Assembly (NCBI RefSeq): GCF_009372235.1
Contig: NZ_ML762921.1
Coordinates: 310,001-374,000, forward strand
Origin: Dickeya oryzae
GTDB lineage: Bacteria > Pseudomonadota > Gammaproteobacteria > Enterobacterales > Enterobacteriaceae
Reading direction: 5' to 3'
DNA length: 64,000 nt
The notes beneath the pieces are model-generated. The model was not told the DNA's origin. It did no database searches and saw only the letters and a list, made by a program, of their open reading frames with translations. A program made the translations under genes and the position numbers. Shown here piece by piece: positions 11,314-23,633 of this stretch. Numbering within the stretch: the first letter of the stretch is position 1; the number at the start of each line of letters is the position of its first letter.

Positions 11314-12264
11314 TTACTCCACTTCACGAACGTCCATACGCAATTCTTTCGGCACTTCAAACACGATGTTCTCTGCGCGACCTTCCATCTCCATGGCCAC
11401 CTCCCCCCCCATGCTTTGCAGACGTTTAATGACTTGCTGAACCAGCACGTCCGGCGCAGAAGCCCCGGCGGTCACCCCCACACAAGCGACACCCTTTAGC
11501 CACTCTTCCCGAATATCATCCGCAGAATCAATCAGGTAAGACGGTTTGCCCACACGCTGTGACAACTCGGCCAGACGATTGGAATTAGAGGAGTTTTTTG
11601 AACCGACCACCAGCACCACATTGGCCTGCGCCGCCAGGTTACGTACCGCTTCCTGACGGTTGGTGGTGGCGTAACAGATATCATCTTTGCGCGGCCCGAT
11701 AATCTGCGGGAAACGTGCCCGCAGCGCATCGATGACCGCCGAGGTATCATCCACCGACAAGGTCGTCTGGGTCATGAAACAGAGATTGGTTTCATCCTTT
11801 ACCTGCAGTGACCAGACGTCCTCCGGCCCTTCTACCAGGTACATGCCCCCAGCCGGGTTGCTGTACTGGCCCATCGTGCCTTCCACTTCCGGGTGTCCGG
11901 CGTGGCCTATCAGGATAGCTTCCGTCCCCTTACGGCTGGCACGCGCCACTTCCATATGCACTTTTGTTACCAGCGGACAGGTCGCATCAAAAACGGTCAA
12001 TTCACGGCTTTTGGCTTCCGCTCTCACCGCCTGCGATACACCGTGCGCGGAGAAGATCAGAATCGCACCATCCGGTACATCTTCGATTTGTTCGATAAAG
12101 ACAGCGCCGCGATCGCGTAATCCTTCCACCACATAGCGGTTATGTACCACTTCATGACGGACGTAAATCGGTGCGCCGTACACTTCCAGCGCCCGCTCGA
12201 CAATACTGATAGCGCGATCAACACCAGCACAGAATCCACGGGGATTAGCCAGCAGGATTTTCAT
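11314..12264 (-). CDS. ispH: 4-hydroxy-3-methylbut-2-enyl diphosphate reductase (IspH)
   Basis: IspH is the last enzyme of the MEP isoprenoid pathway and carries an iron-sulfur cluster. The three cluster cysteines are visible: [12 protein letters not shown] near residue 12, DATCPLV near residue 96 and [11 protein letters not shown] near residue 197. The 316 residues match E. coli (316). The ATG overlaps the fkpB stop by four bases, so it is translationally coupled as the last gene of the ribF-ileS-lspA-fkpB-ispH operon. Confidence 0.98.
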   Translation of the reverse strand: MKILLANPRGFCAGVDRAISIVERALEVYGAPIYVRHEVVHNRYVVEGLRDRGAVFIEQIEDVPDGAILIFSAHGVSQAVRAEAKSRELTVFDATCPLVTKVHMEVARASRKGTEAILIGHAGHPEVEGTMGQYSNPAGGMYLVEGPEDVWSLQVKDETNLCFMTQTTLSVDDTSAVIDALRARFPQIIGPRKDDICYATTNRQEAVRNLAAQANVVLVVGSKNSSNSNRLAELSQRVGKPSYLIDSADDIREEWLKGVACVGVTAGASAPDVLVQQVIKRLQSMGGEVAMEMEGRAENIVFEVPKELRMDVREVE

Positions 12265-12719
12265 GCATTGCCTCCGTCAGAAGGGGGATGAATCTCCAGT
12301 ACTTCTACGTCAAACGTGATGGTATGCCCGGCCAACGGGTGGTTGAAATCCACCGTCACCGACTCTTCTGCCACCTCACGGATGATGCCTGGCATGTCAT
12401 TGCCCGCCATACCGCTAAACAGCATGATGGTGCCCACTTCGGGCACCCCGGTCTGCACAAAATCACGGCGCAGGAAGAATTGGATCAAGTCGGGATTCGA
12501 CGGACCAAAAGCAGACTCCGGCGGCAGGCTGAATGTACGCTTATCGCCGACCTGCAAACCCAGCAATTGAGCCTCCAGCGCCGCCGACAGGCTACCATCT
12601 CCCAGCCGAAACATCGCCGGTTTACCGCCGTCGCGGGTGGCTTCCGCCACGGAACCGTCTTCCAGCATCAGCGTAAAATGCACCAGCACTTCGCTGCCGT
12701 TTGTCACGAATTCCGTCAT
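12261..12719 (-). CDS. fkpB: FKBP-type peptidyl-prolyl isomerase FkpB (SlpA)
   Basis: A short FKBP-type prolyl isomerase with chaperone activity in the cytoplasm. The 152-residue product has the split SlpA-type FKBP fold with an IF insert: [18 protein letters not shown] near residue 11, [20 protein letters not shown] in the middle and a C-terminal [18 protein letters not shown]. It sits between lspA, three bases upstream, and ispH, with which it overlaps, as in other enterobacteria. Confidence 0.95.
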   Translation of the reverse strand: MTEFVTNGSEVLVHFTLMLEDGSVAEATRDGGKPAMFRLGDGSLSAALEAQLLGLQVGDKRTFSLPPESAFGPSNPDLIQFFLRRDFVQTGVPEVGTIMLFSGMAGNDMPGIIREVAEESVTVDFNHPLAGHTITFDVEVLEIHPPSDGGNA

Positions 12720-12722
12720 GCG

Positions 12723-13229
12723 TTATTTACCTTCCACCTGCTTTTTTTGCGGAGAAGCTAAAAACCCCTCCAGCACAATCAGCAACGCTCCCACGACAAT
12801 GGCGCTATCCGCCAGATTAAACGTCGGGTAATGCCAGTTATTGACGTAAAAATCCAGAAAATCGATCACGTAACCATGCACTAATCGATCGGCCAGATTG
12901 CCAATAGCGCCACCAATGATCATCGAATAAGCGATGTTGTTCAGCTTCTGGCTGGCACTGGAGCGATGCATCATCCCCAGCAACGCCACAATAATGACCA
13001 GCGCTATCACCGCAAACAGCCAGCGTTGCCAGCCGCCTTTGTCTGCCAGAAAGCTAAACGCCGCACCATAGTTATGGGCGTAGGTAAAATTGAAGAACGG
13101 CACCAGCGGTACCGACTCACCCAGTTGGAAGTGGGTCATCACCCACTGCTTGCTGCCGAGATCGACCACCAGTACCAGTGCAGCTAGCCACAGCCAGCGC
13201 AGACCCGTTGCTCCAGTAGATTTACTCAT
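12723..13229 (-). CDS. lspA: Lipoprotein signal peptidase (signal peptidase II)
   Basis: LspA removes signal peptides from prolipoproteins in the inner membrane and is the target of globomycin. The 168-residue protein has four transmembrane segments. The two catalytic aspartates lie in [18 protein letters not shown] and [12 protein letters not shown]. Its ATG shares one base with the ileS stop (TGATG), so it is coupled to ileS translation. Confidence 0.97.
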   Translation of the reverse strand: MSKSTGATGLRWLWLAALVLVVDLGSKQWVMTHFQLGESVPLVPFFNFTYAHNYGAAFSFLADKGGWQRWLFAVIALVIIVALLGMMHRSSASQKLNNIAYSMIIGGAIGNLADRLVHGYVIDFLDFYVNNWHYPTFNLADSAIVVGALLIVLEGFLASPQKKQVEGK

Positions 13230-16054
13230 CAGACAAACTTACGCTCTTCGCCATTACCGCCAACATTGGTCGCACAGCGACCGCAGACATCAGGATGCGC
13301 GGCATCACTGCCGATATCCGTTTCATAGTGCCAACAACGCGGGCATTTCTCCCCGTCGGCTTTAGTAAGGACAACTTTCAGTCCCGGTAATTCACTTTGT
13401 TGTGCGTCAGCCGGTGCATTCTCACCACGTTCCAACCGCGCTTTGGAGGTTAACAAGGCAAAGTGCAACTCACCTTGCAAGCTGTTGAGCTGTGCAAACA
13501 ACCGCTCATCCGCATACAACGTCACGGCTGCTTCCAGTGAGCCACCAATGCGTTTGTCGTTACGTGCCTGCTCGATCACCTTGTTGACTTCACTGCGCAC
13601 ATTCAGCATGTCAGTCCAGAACGCATCGTTCATCGGTTCGCTGTCGGCCAGCCCGAATAAACCGTCATACCACTCTTCGGTAAAGACAAACTGCGCACGT
13701 TTACCCGGCAGATACCCCCAGATTTCATCGGCGGTAAACGACATAATCGGGGCCATCCAACGAACCAACGCTTCAGCGATATGGAACAGTGCCGTCTGGC
13801 AGCTACGACGCGCCACGCTGTCGTGTTTCGCGGTGTACTGACGGTCCTTGATGATATCGAGATAGAACGACCCCATCTCAATAGAACAGAACTGCATCAG
13901 ACGCTGCACCACACGGTGGAAATCGTAACTCTCGTAGGCCTCGACAATCTCATCCTGCGCCACTTTGGCACAGCCTACCGCCCAACGATCCAGCACCACC
14001 ATGTCTTCCGGCTTCACACTGTGCAGCGCCGGATCGAAACCATTCAGGTTAGCCAGCAGGAAACGTGCGGTGTTACGGATACGACGGTATGCATCGGCAG
14101 AACGTTTGAGGATTTCATCAGATACCGCAATCTCGCCAGAGTAGTCGGTAGAGCCGATCCACAAACGCAGAATATCCGCCCCCAATTTATCCATCACATC
14201 CTGCGGGCTGACGGTGTTGCCGATGGATTTCGACATCTTGCGGCCCTGACCGTCCACAGTAAAACCGTGGGTCAACACCTGACGGTACGGCGCTTTGCCT
14301 TTAATCGCGGTAGAAATCATCAGTGAAGACATGAACCAGCCACGATGCTGGTCAGAACCTTCCAGGTACATATCCGCTGCGTGGCCGCCAAATTCCGGGC
14401 GAACATCCACCACAGAAGCATGCGTCGACCCGGAGTCGAACCACACATCCAGCGTATCCGGTACTTTTTCATAATCGGCCGCTTCCGCGCCCATCAGGTC
14501 TGCCGGGTTAAGATCCCACCATGCCTGAATGCCATCCTGTTCAACACGTTTGGCTACCGCTTCAATCAGCTCTGCGGTACGAGGATGCAGTTCCTGCGTT
14601 TCTTTATGCACGAACAACGACATCGGCACGCCCCAGGTACGCTGGCGGGAAATACACCAGTCAGGACGGTTTGCAACCATCGACTCAATGCGCGCCTGAC
14701 CCCAATCCGGGATCCACTGCACGCCTTTGATTTCGGACAGCGACTGAGCGCGCAGCCCTTTCTGATCCATACTCACAAACCACTGCGGCGTGGCGCGGAA
14801 TATAATCGGCGACTTGTGACGCCAGCAGCACGGGTAGCTGTGTTGCAGCTTTTCATGGTGCAACAACGCACCGCGCTCACGCAGCAATTCAACGATCTTG
14901 TCGTTGGCTTTGAACACAAACAGACCATCCAGCCCCGGGAAGGTACCCGGCAGGTAGCAGCCGTTGGGTCCGACAGGGTTAGCGATTTCCAACTGGTATT
15001 TCTGGCTGATGACATAGTCGTCCGGGCCGTGGCCACCGGCGGTGTGTACCGCACCGGTACCGGCATCCAGCGTGACGTGATCGCCCAAAATAGCCGGGAC
15101 ATCGAAATCCAGGAAGGGATGACGGAAACGCAGCAGTTCCAGCTCGCTACCCTTGACCGCATGGCCCAAACAGCTGCTGGTATCACTGCCAGCAACGCGT
15201 TTAGTCACCGCGTCGGCCAGCCCTTGCGCCACGATGATAGCCTTGTCGGCAACCTGAACCAGTACATAGTCAAAGTCAGCATTCAGGGCAATCGCACGGT
15301 TAGCCGGCAACGTCCAGGGTGTCGTGGTCCAGATAACCAGCGCGACTTCACCGTTTACCGCATCGGCCGCCAGCCCGAACTTCGCCAGTACGGCAGCACG
15401 GTCAACCGCGTTGAACGCGACATCAATCGCCGGGGAAGTTTTGTCGTAATACTCCACTTCCGCCTCCGCCAACGCGGAACCACAGTCGGCACACCAGTGC
15501 ACCGGCTTGGCGCCTTTGTGCAGATGGCCGTTTTCGATGATACGACCCAGTGCGCGAATAATATTGGCTTCGGTTTTAAAATCCATGGTCAGGTAGGGGC
15601 GATCCCAGTCACCCAACACACCCAGACGGATGAAATCTTTTTTCTGCCCGGCTACCTGCTCGGCTGCGTATTTCCGGCACTCTTCACGGAACTGTGCGGC
15701 GCTGACTTTCTCACCCGGTTTGCCCACCAATTGTTCTACTTTCAGTTCGATTGGCAGACCGTGGCAGTCCCAGCCCGGCACATACGGCGAGTCATAACCG
15801 GATAAACCTTTGGCCTTGATAATAATGTCTTTGAGAATCTTGTTAACCGAGTGACCAATATGAATATTGCCGTTCGCATACGGCGGGCCATCATGAAGGA
15901 TAAAGGTTTTTTTACCCTTCTTGGTGCCACGAATAATCCCGTACAAATCCTGCTCATACCAACGTTTCAGCATGTCAGGTTCGCGCCTGGCTAAATCGCC
16001 ACGCATCGGGAACCCTGTTTCCGGCAAATTCAGGGTAGTTTTATAGTCACTCAT
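13229..16054 (-). CDS. ileS: Isoleucyl-tRNA synthetase
   Basis: IleRS charges tRNA-Ile. The 941-residue product matches E. coli IleS (938). It has HIGH in [11 protein letters not shown] near residue 67, the CP1 editing domain, the KMSKS signature ([10 protein letters not shown]) near residue 604, and a C-terminal zinc site made from [10 protein letters not shown] and CGRC. Gene order after ribF and before lspA is the usual one. A 486-codon open frame on the opposite strand is a shadow of this gene. Confidence 0.98.
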   Translation of the reverse strand: MSDYKTTLNLPETGFPMRGDLARREPDMLKRWYEQDLYGIIRGTKKGKKTFILHDGPPYANGNIHIGHSVNKILKDIIIKAKGLSGYDSPYVPGWDCHGLPIELKVEQLVGKPGEKVSAAQFREECRKYAAEQVAGQKKDFIRLGVLGDWDRPYLTMDFKTEANIIRALGRIIENGHLHKGAKPVHWCADCGSALAEAEVEYYDKTSPAIDVAFNAVDRAAVLAKFGLAADAVNGEVALVIWTTTPWTLPANRAIALNADFDYVLVQVADKAIIVAQGLADAVTKRVAGSDTSSCLGHAVKGSELELLRFRHPFLDFDVPAILGDHVTLDAGTGAVHTAGGHGPDDYVISQKYQLEIANPVGPNGCYLPGTFPGLDGLFVFKANDKIVELLRERGALLHHEKLQHSYPCCWRHKSPIIFRATPQWFVSMDQKGLRAQSLSEIKGVQWIPDWGQARIESMVANRPDWCISRQRTWGVPMSLFVHKETQELHPRTAELIEAVAKRVEQDGIQAWWDLNPADLMGAEAADYEKVPDTLDVWFDSGSTHASVVDVRPEFGGHAADMYLEGSDQHRGWFMSSLMISTAIKGKAPYRQVLTHGFTVDGQGRKMSKSIGNTVSPQDVMDKLGADILRLWIGSTDYSGEIAVSDEILKRSADAYRRIRNTARFLLANLNGFDPALHSVKPEDMVVLDRWAVGCAKVAQDEIVEAYESYDFHRVVQRLMQFCSIEMGSFYLDIIKDRQYTAKHDSVARRSCQTALFHIAEALVRWMAPIMSFTADEIWGYLPGKRAQFVFTEEWYDGLFGLADSEPMNDAFWTDMLNVRSEVNKVIEQARNDKRIGGSLEAAVTLYADERLFAQLNSLQGELHFALLTSKARLERGENAPADAQQSELPGLKVVLTKADGEKCPRCWHYETDIGSDAAHPDVCGRCATNVGGNGEERKFV

Positions 16055-16088
16055 TCGCTTCTCGATTTCGTTTTCGGCTAGAGAAAAA

Positions 16089-17030
16089 TTAAACCGGTGC
16101 CTTCAACCCGAAGAACTCACGGGCGGCCACCACATCGTTGGCGATTTGCTGCTTCAGCGCATCCAGCGAAGCAAACCGCTGCTCACTACGTAATTTTTTA
16201 CACATCACCACATCTATATGTCGCCCATACAGATCCAGTGTGACATCCAACAAATGCACTTCCAGTTGCTGGCGTTTATCGCCCGTTATGGTCGGACGGG
16301 TACCGATATTGGCAACACCGGGCAACGGCGCATCACCCAGTCCGTACACCTGGACGGCATAGACACCGCTTACCGGAGAAACCTGACGTTTCAAAGGCAG
16401 GTTGGCCGTTGGAAAGCCGATGGTGCGCCCCAGCTCGTTGCCGTGCACCACCCGACCAGAGATACTGAACGGGTGCCCTAACAGTTCCTGCGCCAGCGTC
16501 AGGTTGTCCTGCGCCAACGCTTCGCGTACGGCTGTGCTGCTCACCCGTTTGCCACTGCTGCAAAAGGTCTGCGTGCTGATCACGTCGAAATTCTGTTCGA
16601 CGCCCGCTTTCTGTAATAACAGGAAATCCCCTTCGCGGCCAGCCCCGAAGCGGAAGTCATCCCCCACCACCAGAAATCTCACCCCCAGTTTTTCCACCAA
16701 CAGGCTGGAAATAAAGGTACTGGCATGGTTCGCGGCAAAGTGGGCGTCAAAGGTCACGCACAAGAGATAATCCACACCGGCCTGCGCCAGATACTTCACC
16801 TTATCGCGCAGCCGGGTCAACCGTGCTGGTGCTTTCTCTGCGGCAAACAGTTCCAGCGGCTGAGGCTCAAAAATCATCACCATGACCGGTAACCCACGGG
16901 CCTGACCTTCCTGCTTCAGGCGCTCAAGCAATGCCTGATGCCCGCGGTGGACACCGTCAAAGTTACCAATAGTTAGCACACAGCCGTAGTGGCAGGCCTG
17001 GAGATTGTGTATACCGCGTATTAGCTGCAT
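16089..17030 (-). CDS. ribF: Bifunctional riboflavin kinase/FMN adenylyltransferase
   Basis: RibF converts riboflavin to FMN and FMN to FAD. The 313-residue protein has an N-terminal nucleotidyltransferase domain, with [16 protein letters not shown] near residue 21, and a C-terminal flavokinase domain with [11 protein letters not shown] near residue 205. It is the first gene of the ribF-ileS-lspA-fkpB-ispH operon and starts at ATG 17030, as expected from homologues. Confidence 0.97.
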   Translation of the reverse strand: MQLIRGIHNLQACHYGCVLTIGNFDGVHRGHQALLERLKQEGQARGLPVMVMIFEPQPLELFAAEKAPARLTRLRDKVKYLAQAGVDYLLCVTFDAHFAANHASTFISSLLVEKLGVRFLVVGDDFRFGAGREGDFLLLQKAGVEQNFDVISTQTFCSSGKRVSSTAVREALAQDNLTLAQELLGHPFSISGRVVHGNELGRTIGFPTANLPLKRQVSPVSGVYAVQVYGLGDAPLPGVANIGTRPTITGDKRQQLEVHLLDVTLDLYGRHIDVVMCKKLRSEQRFASLDALKQQIANDVVAAREFFGLKAPV

Positions 17031-17426
17031 AACTGGCTCAAAACAGTGGAAATCGGCGGATTATACCTTGTACAGCGAACAAGGTTAACCCGCGATTCAT
17101 GCCTTTTGTTGCCATGTCAGCGTATTTCGCCTTCCCACCTCAATGAGAATTTTTCACCTGGCCGCTAGCTGGCGCATCGACAGGCGCACGGCTTTTAACC
17201 CGTAATCAAACGCTTGACGCGACAACGGCGGTAAAGGGCGAATTTATGACGCGAAAGGCTGTATTCCCGACGCTTAAGCTGCTAAAATCCCGCGCCATCA
17301 CAACGTAACAAGCGCTGGCGTACAAACGGCGCTTATTTGCACAAATCCATTGACAAAAGAAGGCTAAAAGGGCATATTCCTCGGCCTTTGAATTGTCCTC
17401 GATAGAATATATTTGGGAGTTGGACC
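17031..17426. other. Divergent promoter region of ribF and rpsT
   Basis: This 396-bp region separates the divergent ribF and rpsT genes and has no convincing ORF. Close to rpsT it carries a strong promoter (17350-17378) followed by a leader that closely resembles my memory of E. coli rpsT. Sites nearer ribF were not resolved. Confidence 0.6.
17350..17378 (+). promoter_or_regulatory. rpsT promoter (P2-like)
   Basis: TTGACA at 17350-17355 and CATATT at 17373-17378 are separated by 17 bp, with transcription expected to start shortly before 17390. The position relative to the rpsT start matches the downstream promoter P2 of E. coli rpsT. Confidence 0.75.
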
Positions 17427-17690
17427 TTGGCTAATATCAAATCAGCTAAGAAACGCGCCGTACAGTCTGAGAAGCGCCGCAAGCACAATGCAAGCCGTCG
17501 CTCCATGATGCGTACTTTCATCAAGAAAGTGTATGCGGCCATCGCCACTGGCGATAAAGAAGCTGCGCAGAAAGCATTTAATGACATGCAACCGATCGTG
17601 GACCGTCAGGCCAGCAAAGGTCTGATCCACAAAAACAAAGCTGCTCGTCATAAATCCAATCTGACTGCGCAGATCAACGCGATGCAGTAA
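17427..17690 (+). CDS. rpsT: 30S ribosomal protein S20
   Basis: S20 binds 16S rRNA early in 30S assembly. The 87-residue basic protein begins [19 protein letters not shown] after the initiator and is almost identical to E. coli S20. The start codon is TTG, preceded by GGGAGTTGGACC; E. coli also uses UUG here, and this weak start is part of the autogenous control of rpsT translation by S20. An intrinsic terminator follows. Confidence 0.98.
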   Translation: MANIKSAKKRAVQSEKRRKHNASRRSMMRTFIKKVYAAIATGDKEAAQKAFNDMQPIVDRQASKGLIHKNKAARHKSNLTAQINAMQ

Positions 17691-17717
17691 TCACGTTTAC
17701 GTGATGAATCGCTAAAG

Positions 17718-17741
17718 AAACCGGCTCAGGCCGGTTTTTTT
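17718..17741 (+). terminator. rpsT terminator
   Basis: AAACCGGC and GCCGGTTT form an 8-bp stem with a TCAG loop followed by a run of T, about 30 bases after the rpsT stop. Confidence 0.88.
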
Positions 17742-17767
17742 GTGCCTGCTAAACACTAAAAACACCG

Positions 17768-18658
17768 TTATTCACAAAACAAGGAAGAGAAGTCTTCGTT
17801 GCAGACACGTTGCACCGCCGGATGTTGAATCATACGCTCGGCAAAAATAACGTAATACTCATCCTGAATATTATCGATGCGGCCAACCTCTACAATTTCA
17901 CCCTGTGCCACCATTTCATCGGCATGCAGCGATGGTGCGACAAAGATCGCATCGTGACTCATTCCGAAGGCGGTCATCAATGCCGCATCATCGAACTCAC
18001 CCATGATATCCACTAACAGATTCTGCTCACTAAACCAATTGAGCAGCTTGCGCCCCAGCATGGTGCGACGAGCAGGAATTAATAGCTTACTTTGCGACAG
18101 GCAGGCGGGGAAAGGCACCTCCGGCCCCGGACGGCGGCTGTAAAAGCTCACCCCGCACTCACCCAGTTTGCGGGAAAATAGACCGGCCTGCTGGCCGGAA
18201 TCCACCGGGCAATCAGACAAAATCATATCCAGCTTGTGCTGGCTTAATTGTTCAATCAGCAGCTCATGGGTGGATTCGAAGCAGCGCAGGTGAATCGGCA
18301 TTTGTTCATTCACCACCGTTTCCAACACCCGGCTTACCAGTCGTTTAGACAAGGCATCCGCCACACCGACATCAAACAGCAGGCTGGATTCCTTGCGGTA
18401 ATTCACGATATCCAGCATCTCCTGACTCAAGGCAAACATCTTGTCCGCATAGCGAAACACCAGTTGCCCCAGCTCTGTTGGCTCCAGCCCACGACCTTTA
18501 CGTTTGAACAACTTTCCCTGTAGCCGCTCTTCCAGCAGTTTTATTTGCCCGGTAATCGTTTGTGGCGTCAAAAATAGCCGTTCGGCGGCTGCAGCCACCG
18601 AACCGGTCTTACACACTTGCCAGAAATAGTAGAGATGATTGAAGTTAATATGCGACAT
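17768..18658 (-). CDS. nhaR: LysR-type regulator of the Na+/H+ antiporter, NhaR
   Basis: NhaR activates nhaA in response to sodium in E. coli. The product has an N-terminal winged helix ([20 protein letters not shown]) and the conserved [20 protein letters not shown], then a LysR effector domain. It aligns with E. coli NhaR through to [14 protein letters not shown] prefer ATG 18658 (296 residues) by homology; ATG 18676 would add six residues. It follows nhaA by about 70 bases, as in the usual nhaAR unit. Confidence 0.94.
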   Translation of the reverse strand: MSHINFNHLYYFWQVCKTGSVAAAAERLFLTPQTITGQIKLLEERLQGKLFKRKGRGLEPTELGQLVFRYADKMFALSQEMLDIVNYRKESSLLFDVGVADALSKRLVSRVLETVVNEQMPIHLRCFESTHELLIEQLSQHKLDMILSDCPVDSGQQAGLFSRKLGECGVSFYSRRPGPEVPFPACLSQSKLLIPARRTMLGRKLLNWFSEQNLLVDIMGEFDDAALMTAFGMSHDAIFVAPSLHADEMVAQGEIVEVGRIDNIQDEYYVIFAERMIQHPAVQRVCNEDFSSLFCE

Positions 18659-18728
18659 AGGCCCGCGTCCCTTCATTCATGTTCCGCATGGTTTATGCGA
18701 GTGTATGCATAGCGCATTCATGCATCGT

Positions 18729-19901
18729 TCAGCGTGCCGCAGGCAATACCGCACGCAACGTCAGGTAGCCCAACACCGCCGTGGCCAGTGATGTCAGCAA
18801 AATGGCCAGCTTGGCATACAGGATATCCTGTGCCGACACATCGCCAAACGCCAGCAGCGTAATGAAGATAGACATGGTAAACCCAATACCGCACAACACC
18901 GATACCGCCATCACCTGACGAAAATCCACGCCTGCCGGTAACCGGCCAAGCCCAAGGCGGATCACCAGCCAGCTAAACAACGACACACCAATCGGCTTGC
19001 CCACCAGTAATCCGCTGGCGATACCTAACGTTAATGGCGACAGCAAGTGCCGGAACTCAACACCCTGCAACGAAATACCAGCATTAGCGAAAGCAAACAG
19101 CGGGATTACCAAAAAGGCTATCCAACTCGCCAGCCCGTGCTCCAGCGTACTGGCAGGCGAAGTATGACCCGTCGGAACGCGCAGAGGAATAAAGAACCCC
19201 ACAATCACCCCAGCAAGCGTAGCATGCACGCCAGATTTCAGAATACACACCCACAGCACGATACCAACCAACAGATACGCTGAGGTTTTCATCACCTGCT
19301 GGTGATTCATGTACGCCAGTACCATGATCGCGGCCAGTGCGCCTGACAGCGCCAGCCAATGCAACTGCTGTGTATAGAACAAGGCAATGATGACGATAGC
19401 CCCCAGGTCATCAATGATCGCCAGCGCCAGCAGAAACACCTTTAACCCGGTTGGCACTCGTTTACCCAACAGCACCAGGATACCGACCGCGAAAGCGATA
19501 TCCGTCGCCGTCGGAATCGCCCAGCCGGAACGGGTTTCTACTTCGGTAGCGTTGAACAGCAGGAAAAACAGCGCGGGCACCAGCATCCCACCAAACGCCG
19601 CCACCACCGGCAGTATGGCCTGATGCCGACTCGCCAGCGCACCGACGACCAATTCACGCTTAACCTCCAGCCCTACCTGCAGGAAAAACAGCGCCATCAA
19701 GCCGTCATTGATCCACAACAGCAGTGGTTTGTTGATATTCAGTGCGCCAATCCCCAGTACAACCGGTATCTCCAGAAAGGCGTGATACCACGATAATGTG
19801 GCGGGGATATTGGCAACCAGTAACGCCAGCAGCGTGGCGATAATCAAAATCATACCGGCAGCCGCTTCCAGGCCGGTCAAATAGCGAAATAGCTTTATCA
19901 T
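18729..19901 (-). CDS. nhaA: Na+/H+ antiporter NhaA
   Basis: NhaA exports sodium in exchange for protons at the inner membrane and helps keep pH and salt balance. The 390-residue protein has about twelve hydrophobic segments and the key residues of the family: the ATDIAF motif (Asp133 in E. coli), IIDDLGAI (Asp163/Asp164) and GKPIG (Lys300). ATG 19901 is chosen because GGGAG lies just upstream and the product then begins with [15 protein letters not shown]. nhaR lies directly downstream. Confidence 0.96.
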   Translation of the reverse strand: MIKLFRYLTGLEAAAGMILIIATLLALLVANIPATLSWYHAFLEIPVVLGIGALNINKPLLLWINDGLMALFFLQVGLEVKRELVVGALASRHQAILPVVAAFGGMLVPALFFLLFNATEVETRSGWAIPTATDIAFAVGILVLLGKRVPTGLKVFLLALAIIDDLGAIVIIALFYTQQLHWLALSGALAAIMVLAYMNHQQVMKTSAYLLVGIVLWVCILKSGVHATLAGVIVGFFIPLRVPTGHTSPASTLEHGLASWIAFLVIPLFAFANAGISLQGVEFRHLLSPLTLGIASGLLVGKPIGVSLFSWLVIRLGLGRLPAGVDFRQVMAVSVLCGIGFTMSIFITLLAFGDVSAQDILYAKLAILLTSLATAVLGYLTLRAVLPAAR

Positions 19902-20037
19902 TTTTGTCTCCCTTACCCCATCGACGGGCATCACGGCCCGATAATGAGATGCAAGGTTAAGCCACAGTAATCATCGTTAAAAGCAGTTTTAAACTGGATT
20001 ATTACTCGAATAAATCGAGCAATCAGACAATGTCGGT

Positions 20038-20071
20038 AAAAAAGCCAGCCGGGTTACCCTGGCTGGCTTTT
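20038..20071 (-). terminator. dnaKJ terminator
   Basis: AAAAGCCAGCC (20040-20050) pairs with GGCTGGCTTTT (20061-20071). On the minus strand the stem is followed by TTTTTACC. It lies about 25 bases after the dnaJ stop. Confidence 0.85.
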
Positions 20072-20094
20072 ATTAAGACGGGCGGAGAATCGAC

Positions 20095-21228
20095 TTAACG
20101 CGTCAAATCATCAAAGAATTTTTTCACACCGTCGAAGAAACTTTTGGAACGAGGGCTGTTGCTTTCGCCAGTCGGCCCACCGAAACTTTCCTGCAATTCC
20201 TGCAACAGTTGTTTTTGACGATCACTCAAGTTGACCGGGGTTTCTACCACCACCCGGCACAACAGGTCACCCTGAACGCCACCACGAACCGATTTCACGC
20301 CTTTACCGCGCATACGGAACAGTTTACCGGTTTGCGTTTCCGCGGGGACTTTCAGCATCACCCGGCCATCAAGTGTCGGCACTTCAATTTCCCCGCCCAG
20401 CGCCGCCATCGCAAAGTTAATCGGGACTTCGCAATAGAGGTTATTGTCTTCACGCTGGAAGATCGGGTGTTCACGTACTTGCACCTGCACATACAAATCG
20501 CCTGCTGGTGCGCCAAACTCTCCCGCTTCCCCTTCACCTGCCAGGCGGATGCGGTCGCCAGTATCGACCCCTGCCGGGATCTTGACCGAGAGCGTTTTGC
20601 TCTTCTCAACGCGGCCATGACCGTGGCACTTCGTGCAAGGGTCTTTGATGATTTTCCCGCGCCCATGACAGTGCGGACACGTCTGCTGCACCGTAAAGAA
20701 ACCCTGACGCATTTGCACCTGTCCGTTACCGTGGCACGTCGGGCACGTGACTGCATTGCTGCCTGGTTTAGCACCGCTGCCATGGCACACGTCACACTCT
20801 TGCAGCGTCGGGATACGGATCTCTTTTGTGACGCCGCGTACCGCTTCTTCCAGCGTCAGCTCCATGGTGTAACGTAAGTCAGAACCGCGACTTGCACGCT
20901 GACGACGTCCGCCGCCAAAGATATCGCCGAAGACATCACCAAAAATGTCGCCGAAATCAGCGCCGCCGAAACCACCGGCACCGCCACCACCCATGCCACC
21001 TTGCTCAAACGCGGCATGTCCATACTGATCGTAGGCGGCGCGTTTCTGAGCATCGGTCAAAATCTCATAGGCTTCTTTGACTTCCTTGAACTTGGCTTCA
21101 GCTTCTTTATCGCCCGGATTGCGGTCTGGATGATATTTCATCGCCAGCCGTTTATAAGCCTTTTTGATGTCGCGTTCGTCCGCGCCTTTCGCAACACCCA
21201 GAATTTCGTAGTAGTCTTGCTTCGCCAT
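20095..21228 (-). CDS. dnaJ: Chaperone DnaJ (Hsp40)
   Basis: DnaJ stimulates the ATPase of DnaK and delivers unfolded substrates. The 377-residue product has the J domain with the HPD motif ([11 protein letters not shown] near residue 32), a Gly/Phe-rich linker at about 75-110, and four CXXCXGXG zinc repeats at about 145-205 ([32 protein letters not shown]), followed by the C-terminal substrate-binding domain. It lies about 110 bases downstream of dnaK and is cotranscribed with it. Confidence 0.98.
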   Translation of the reverse strand: MAKQDYYEILGVAKGADERDIKKAYKRLAMKYHPDRNPGDKEAEAKFKEVKEAYEILTDAQKRAAYDQYGHAAFEQGGMGGGGAGGFGGADFGDIFGDVFGDIFGGGRRQRASRGSDLRYTMELTLEEAVRGVTKEIRIPTLQECDVCHGSGAKPGSNAVTCPTCHGNGQVQMRQGFFTVQQTCPHCHGRGKIIKDPCTKCHGHGRVEKSKTLSVKIPAGVDTGDRIRLAGEGEAGEFGAPAGDLYVQVQVREHPIFQREDNNLYCEVPINFAMAALGGEIEVPTLDGRVMLKVPAETQTGKLFRMRGKGVKSVRGGVQGDLLCRVVVETPVNLSDRQKQLLQELQESFGGPTGESNSPRSKSFFDGVKKFFDDLTR

Positions 21229-21337
21229 TCTTTTTTCCTGCCCTCAACATGCGTGCACGGGCGCAGAGTTTCCCCGACGCCCGTGCTGGTTGCCAGCAAC
21301 AGTATGAGCTACCGCTACTGCGCCCGCTTAAGGGCGA

Positions 21338-23248
21338 TTATTTCTTGTCTTTGACTTCTTCGAACTCGGCGTCAACCACATCGTCATCCTGACGTGCGGC
21401 ATTGTCAGCGCCCGCCGCACCGGCCTGAGCCTGTTGCTGCTGAGCGGCTTCCAGCAGTTTGGTCGATGCTTCGGCCAGTTTCTGGATTTTCGCGTCGATA
21501 TCCGCTTTATCTTCACCTTTCAGCGCAGTTTCCAGCGCTTTCAATGCTTCTTCAATAGCGGTCTTGTCAGCGGCAGCCAGTTTGTCACCGGTTTCTTCCA
21601 GTTGCTTACGGGTGCTGTGCAGCAGGTGGTCACCCTGGTTACGCGCCTGTACCAGCTCTTCAAACTTACGGTCCGCTTCGGCGTTAGCTTCAGCGTCACG
21701 TACCATCTTCTGAATTTCATCTTCATTCAGGCCCGAAGAGGCTTTGATGGTGATGTTCTGCTCACGGCCACTGTTCTTGTCTTTAGCCGATACATGCAGG
21801 ATACCGTCGGCGTCGATGTCGAACGTCACTTCAATCTGCGGCATACCGCGCGGTGCCGGCTGGATACCGTCCAGGTTGAACTGGCCCAGCGACTTGTTAT
21901 CGTGAGCGCGCTTACGCTCACCCTGCAGTACATGGATGGTCACCGCAGACTGGTTGTCTTCCGCCGTTGAGAACACCTGACTGTGTTTGGTCGGGATCGT
22001 GGTGTTCTTGGTAATCAGCGGGGTCATCACGCCGCCCATGGTTTCGATACCCAGAGACAGCGGAGTCACGTCCAGCAGCAGTACGTCTTTTACATCACCG
22101 GCCAGCACGCCACCCTGCACCGCAGCACCGATCGCCACAGCTTCATCCGGGTTAACGTCTTTACGCGGCTCTTTTCCGAAGAAATCGGCCACTTTCTTCT
22201 GTACCAGCGGCATACGTGTCTGACCACCGACCAGGATCACGTCGTGGATTTCGGATACGGACAGGCCAGCATCCTGCAGCGCCACTTTCAGCGGTTCCAG
22301 TGAACGGGTTACCAGGTCTTCAACCAGCGATTCCAGTTTGGCGCGAGTCACCTTGATGTTCAGGTGTTTCGGACCGGTTGCGTCCGCCGTGATGTACGGC
22401 AGGTTAACGTCTGTCTGCTGAGCAGAAGACAGCTCAATCTTCGCTTTTTCTGCCGCTTCTTTCAGACGCTGCATCGCCAGCGGGTCGTTACGCAGGTCAA
22501 AGCCCTGCTCTTTTTTGAACTCGTCAACCAGATAGTTGATCATACGGCTATCGAAGTCTTCGCCACCCAGGTGGGTATCACCGTTGGTCGCCAGTACTTC
22601 AAAGGTTTTTTCGCCGTCCACGTCATCGATTTCGATGATGGAGATATCAAACGTACCACCACCCAGGTCATACACGGCGATAGTGCGGTTGCCAACACCT
22701 TTGTCCAGACCGTATGCCAGCGCAGCGGCGGTCGGTTCGTTGATGATACGTTTTACTTCGAGGCCCGCGATACGGCCGGCGTCTTTGGTCGCCTGACGCT
22801 GAGCATCGTTAAAATAAGCCGGAACGGTAATGACGGCTTCGGTGATGGTTTCACCCAGATAATCTTCCGCCGTCTTTTTCATTTTTTTCAGCACTTCAGC
22901 GGAAATCTGCGGCGGAGCCAGTTTCTGATCTTTAACTTCTACCCACGCATCGCCGTTGTCAGCCGGAATAATTCTGTACGGCATGATGTTGGTGTCGCGC
23001 TGAACTTCTTCATCCTGGAAACGACGACCAATCAAACGTTTGATAGCAAACAGCGTATTTTTCGGGTTAGTCACCGCCTGACGTTTAGCCGGTTGGCCAA
23101 CCAGAGTTTCACCATCTTGCGTATAAGCAATAATGGAAGGCGTGGTGCGATCACCTTCGCTGTTTTCCAGTACTTTGACCTGCGTACCGTCCATAATCGC
23201 TACACAAGAGTTGGTTGTACCCAAGTCGATACCAATAATCTTACCCAT
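21338..23248 (-). CDS. dnaK: Chaperone DnaK (Hsp70)
   Basis: DnaK is the main Hsp70 and also inhibits sigma-32. The 636-residue product starts [20 protein letters not shown] and has the ATPase domain, the linker [14 protein letters not shown] near residue 390, the peptide-binding domain, and the acidic tail ending EEVKDKK; E. coli DnaK has 638 residues. A sigma-32 promoter lies about 130 bp upstream. dnaJ follows. Confidence 0.98.
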   Translation of the reverse strand: MGKIIGIDLGTTNSCVAIMDGTQVKVLENSEGDRTTPSIIAYTQDGETLVGQPAKRQAVTNPKNTLFAIKRLIGRRFQDEEVQRDTNIMPYRIIPADNGDAWVEVKDQKLAPPQISAEVLKKMKKTAEDYLGETITEAVITVPAYFNDAQRQATKDAGRIAGLEVKRIINEPTAAALAYGLDKGVGNRTIAVYDLGGGTFDISIIEIDDVDGEKTFEVLATNGDTHLGGEDFDSRMINYLVDEFKKEQGFDLRNDPLAMQRLKEAAEKAKIELSSAQQTDVNLPYITADATGPKHLNIKVTRAKLESLVEDLVTRSLEPLKVALQDAGLSVSEIHDVILVGGQTRMPLVQKKVADFFGKEPRKDVNPDEAVAIGAAVQGGVLAGDVKDVLLLDVTPLSLGIETMGGVMTPLITKNTTIPTKHSQVFSTAEDNQSAVTIHVLQGERKRAHDNKSLGQFNLDGIQPAPRGMPQIEVTFDIDADGILHVSAKDKNSGREQNITIKASSGLNEDEIQKMVRDAEANAEADRKFEELVQARNQGDHLLHSTRKQLEETGDKLAAADKTAIEEALKALETALKGEDKADIDAKIQKLAEASTKLLEAAQQQQAQAGAAGADNAARQDDDVVDAEFEEVKDKK

Positions 23249-23633
23249 CTAAACATCTCCACTTAAAAGTCATATTCGGTGTGGTGGTTTAACCTACTAT
23301 GCGGGCGAAATACTACTTTTCAACACCCCAAAATCGTCATTATCTTTTCAGTCAAACCGCTTCGATGACTCTAAGATGGGGACGACAATTCCGGCATCAA
23401 GGGGGAGTCACCAAAAAAAACTGCATCTTCCCCGTTTTTGATCAAATTATTCGCAACCTATCTGGTTGTATCGCCTATTGCCGCCCGCTATGATGCCGCG
23501 CTCGCCGCAGAAAAGGGATTAACCCGGCCTGACAGCGGGTAACGGCGGCACGCCGTTCATCTCGAAGGCGTGCTCGCCGGGCAAACTTTGAGACACAACA
23601 CCACATTGACCATTTTGTTATTGCTGAGGATGT
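23249..23633. other. Divergent regulatory region of dnaK and satP
   Basis: This 385-bp region has no convincing gene. It contains the dnaK heat-shock promoter (23376-23405) on the minus strand and must hold the satP promoter on the plus strand, which I could not place. Confidence 0.55.
23376..23405 (-). promoter_or_regulatory. Sigma-32 heat-shock promoter of dnaKJ
   Basis: On the minus strand CCCCCTTGATG (complement ending at 23405) is followed, after a spacer of about 13 bases, by CCCCAT (23376-23381). This matches the sigma-32 consensus CTTGAA...CCCCAT and the E. coli dnaK P1 arrangement. It lies about 130 bp upstream of the dnaK start. Confidence 0.88.

Noticed and set aside
14345-15805. 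A 486-codon open frame antisense to ileS.
   Set aside because: It lies fully inside ileS, has no homology that I can see, and long antisense frames are common in GC-rich genes. Similar frames antisense to carB (4993-6084) were rejected for the same reason.
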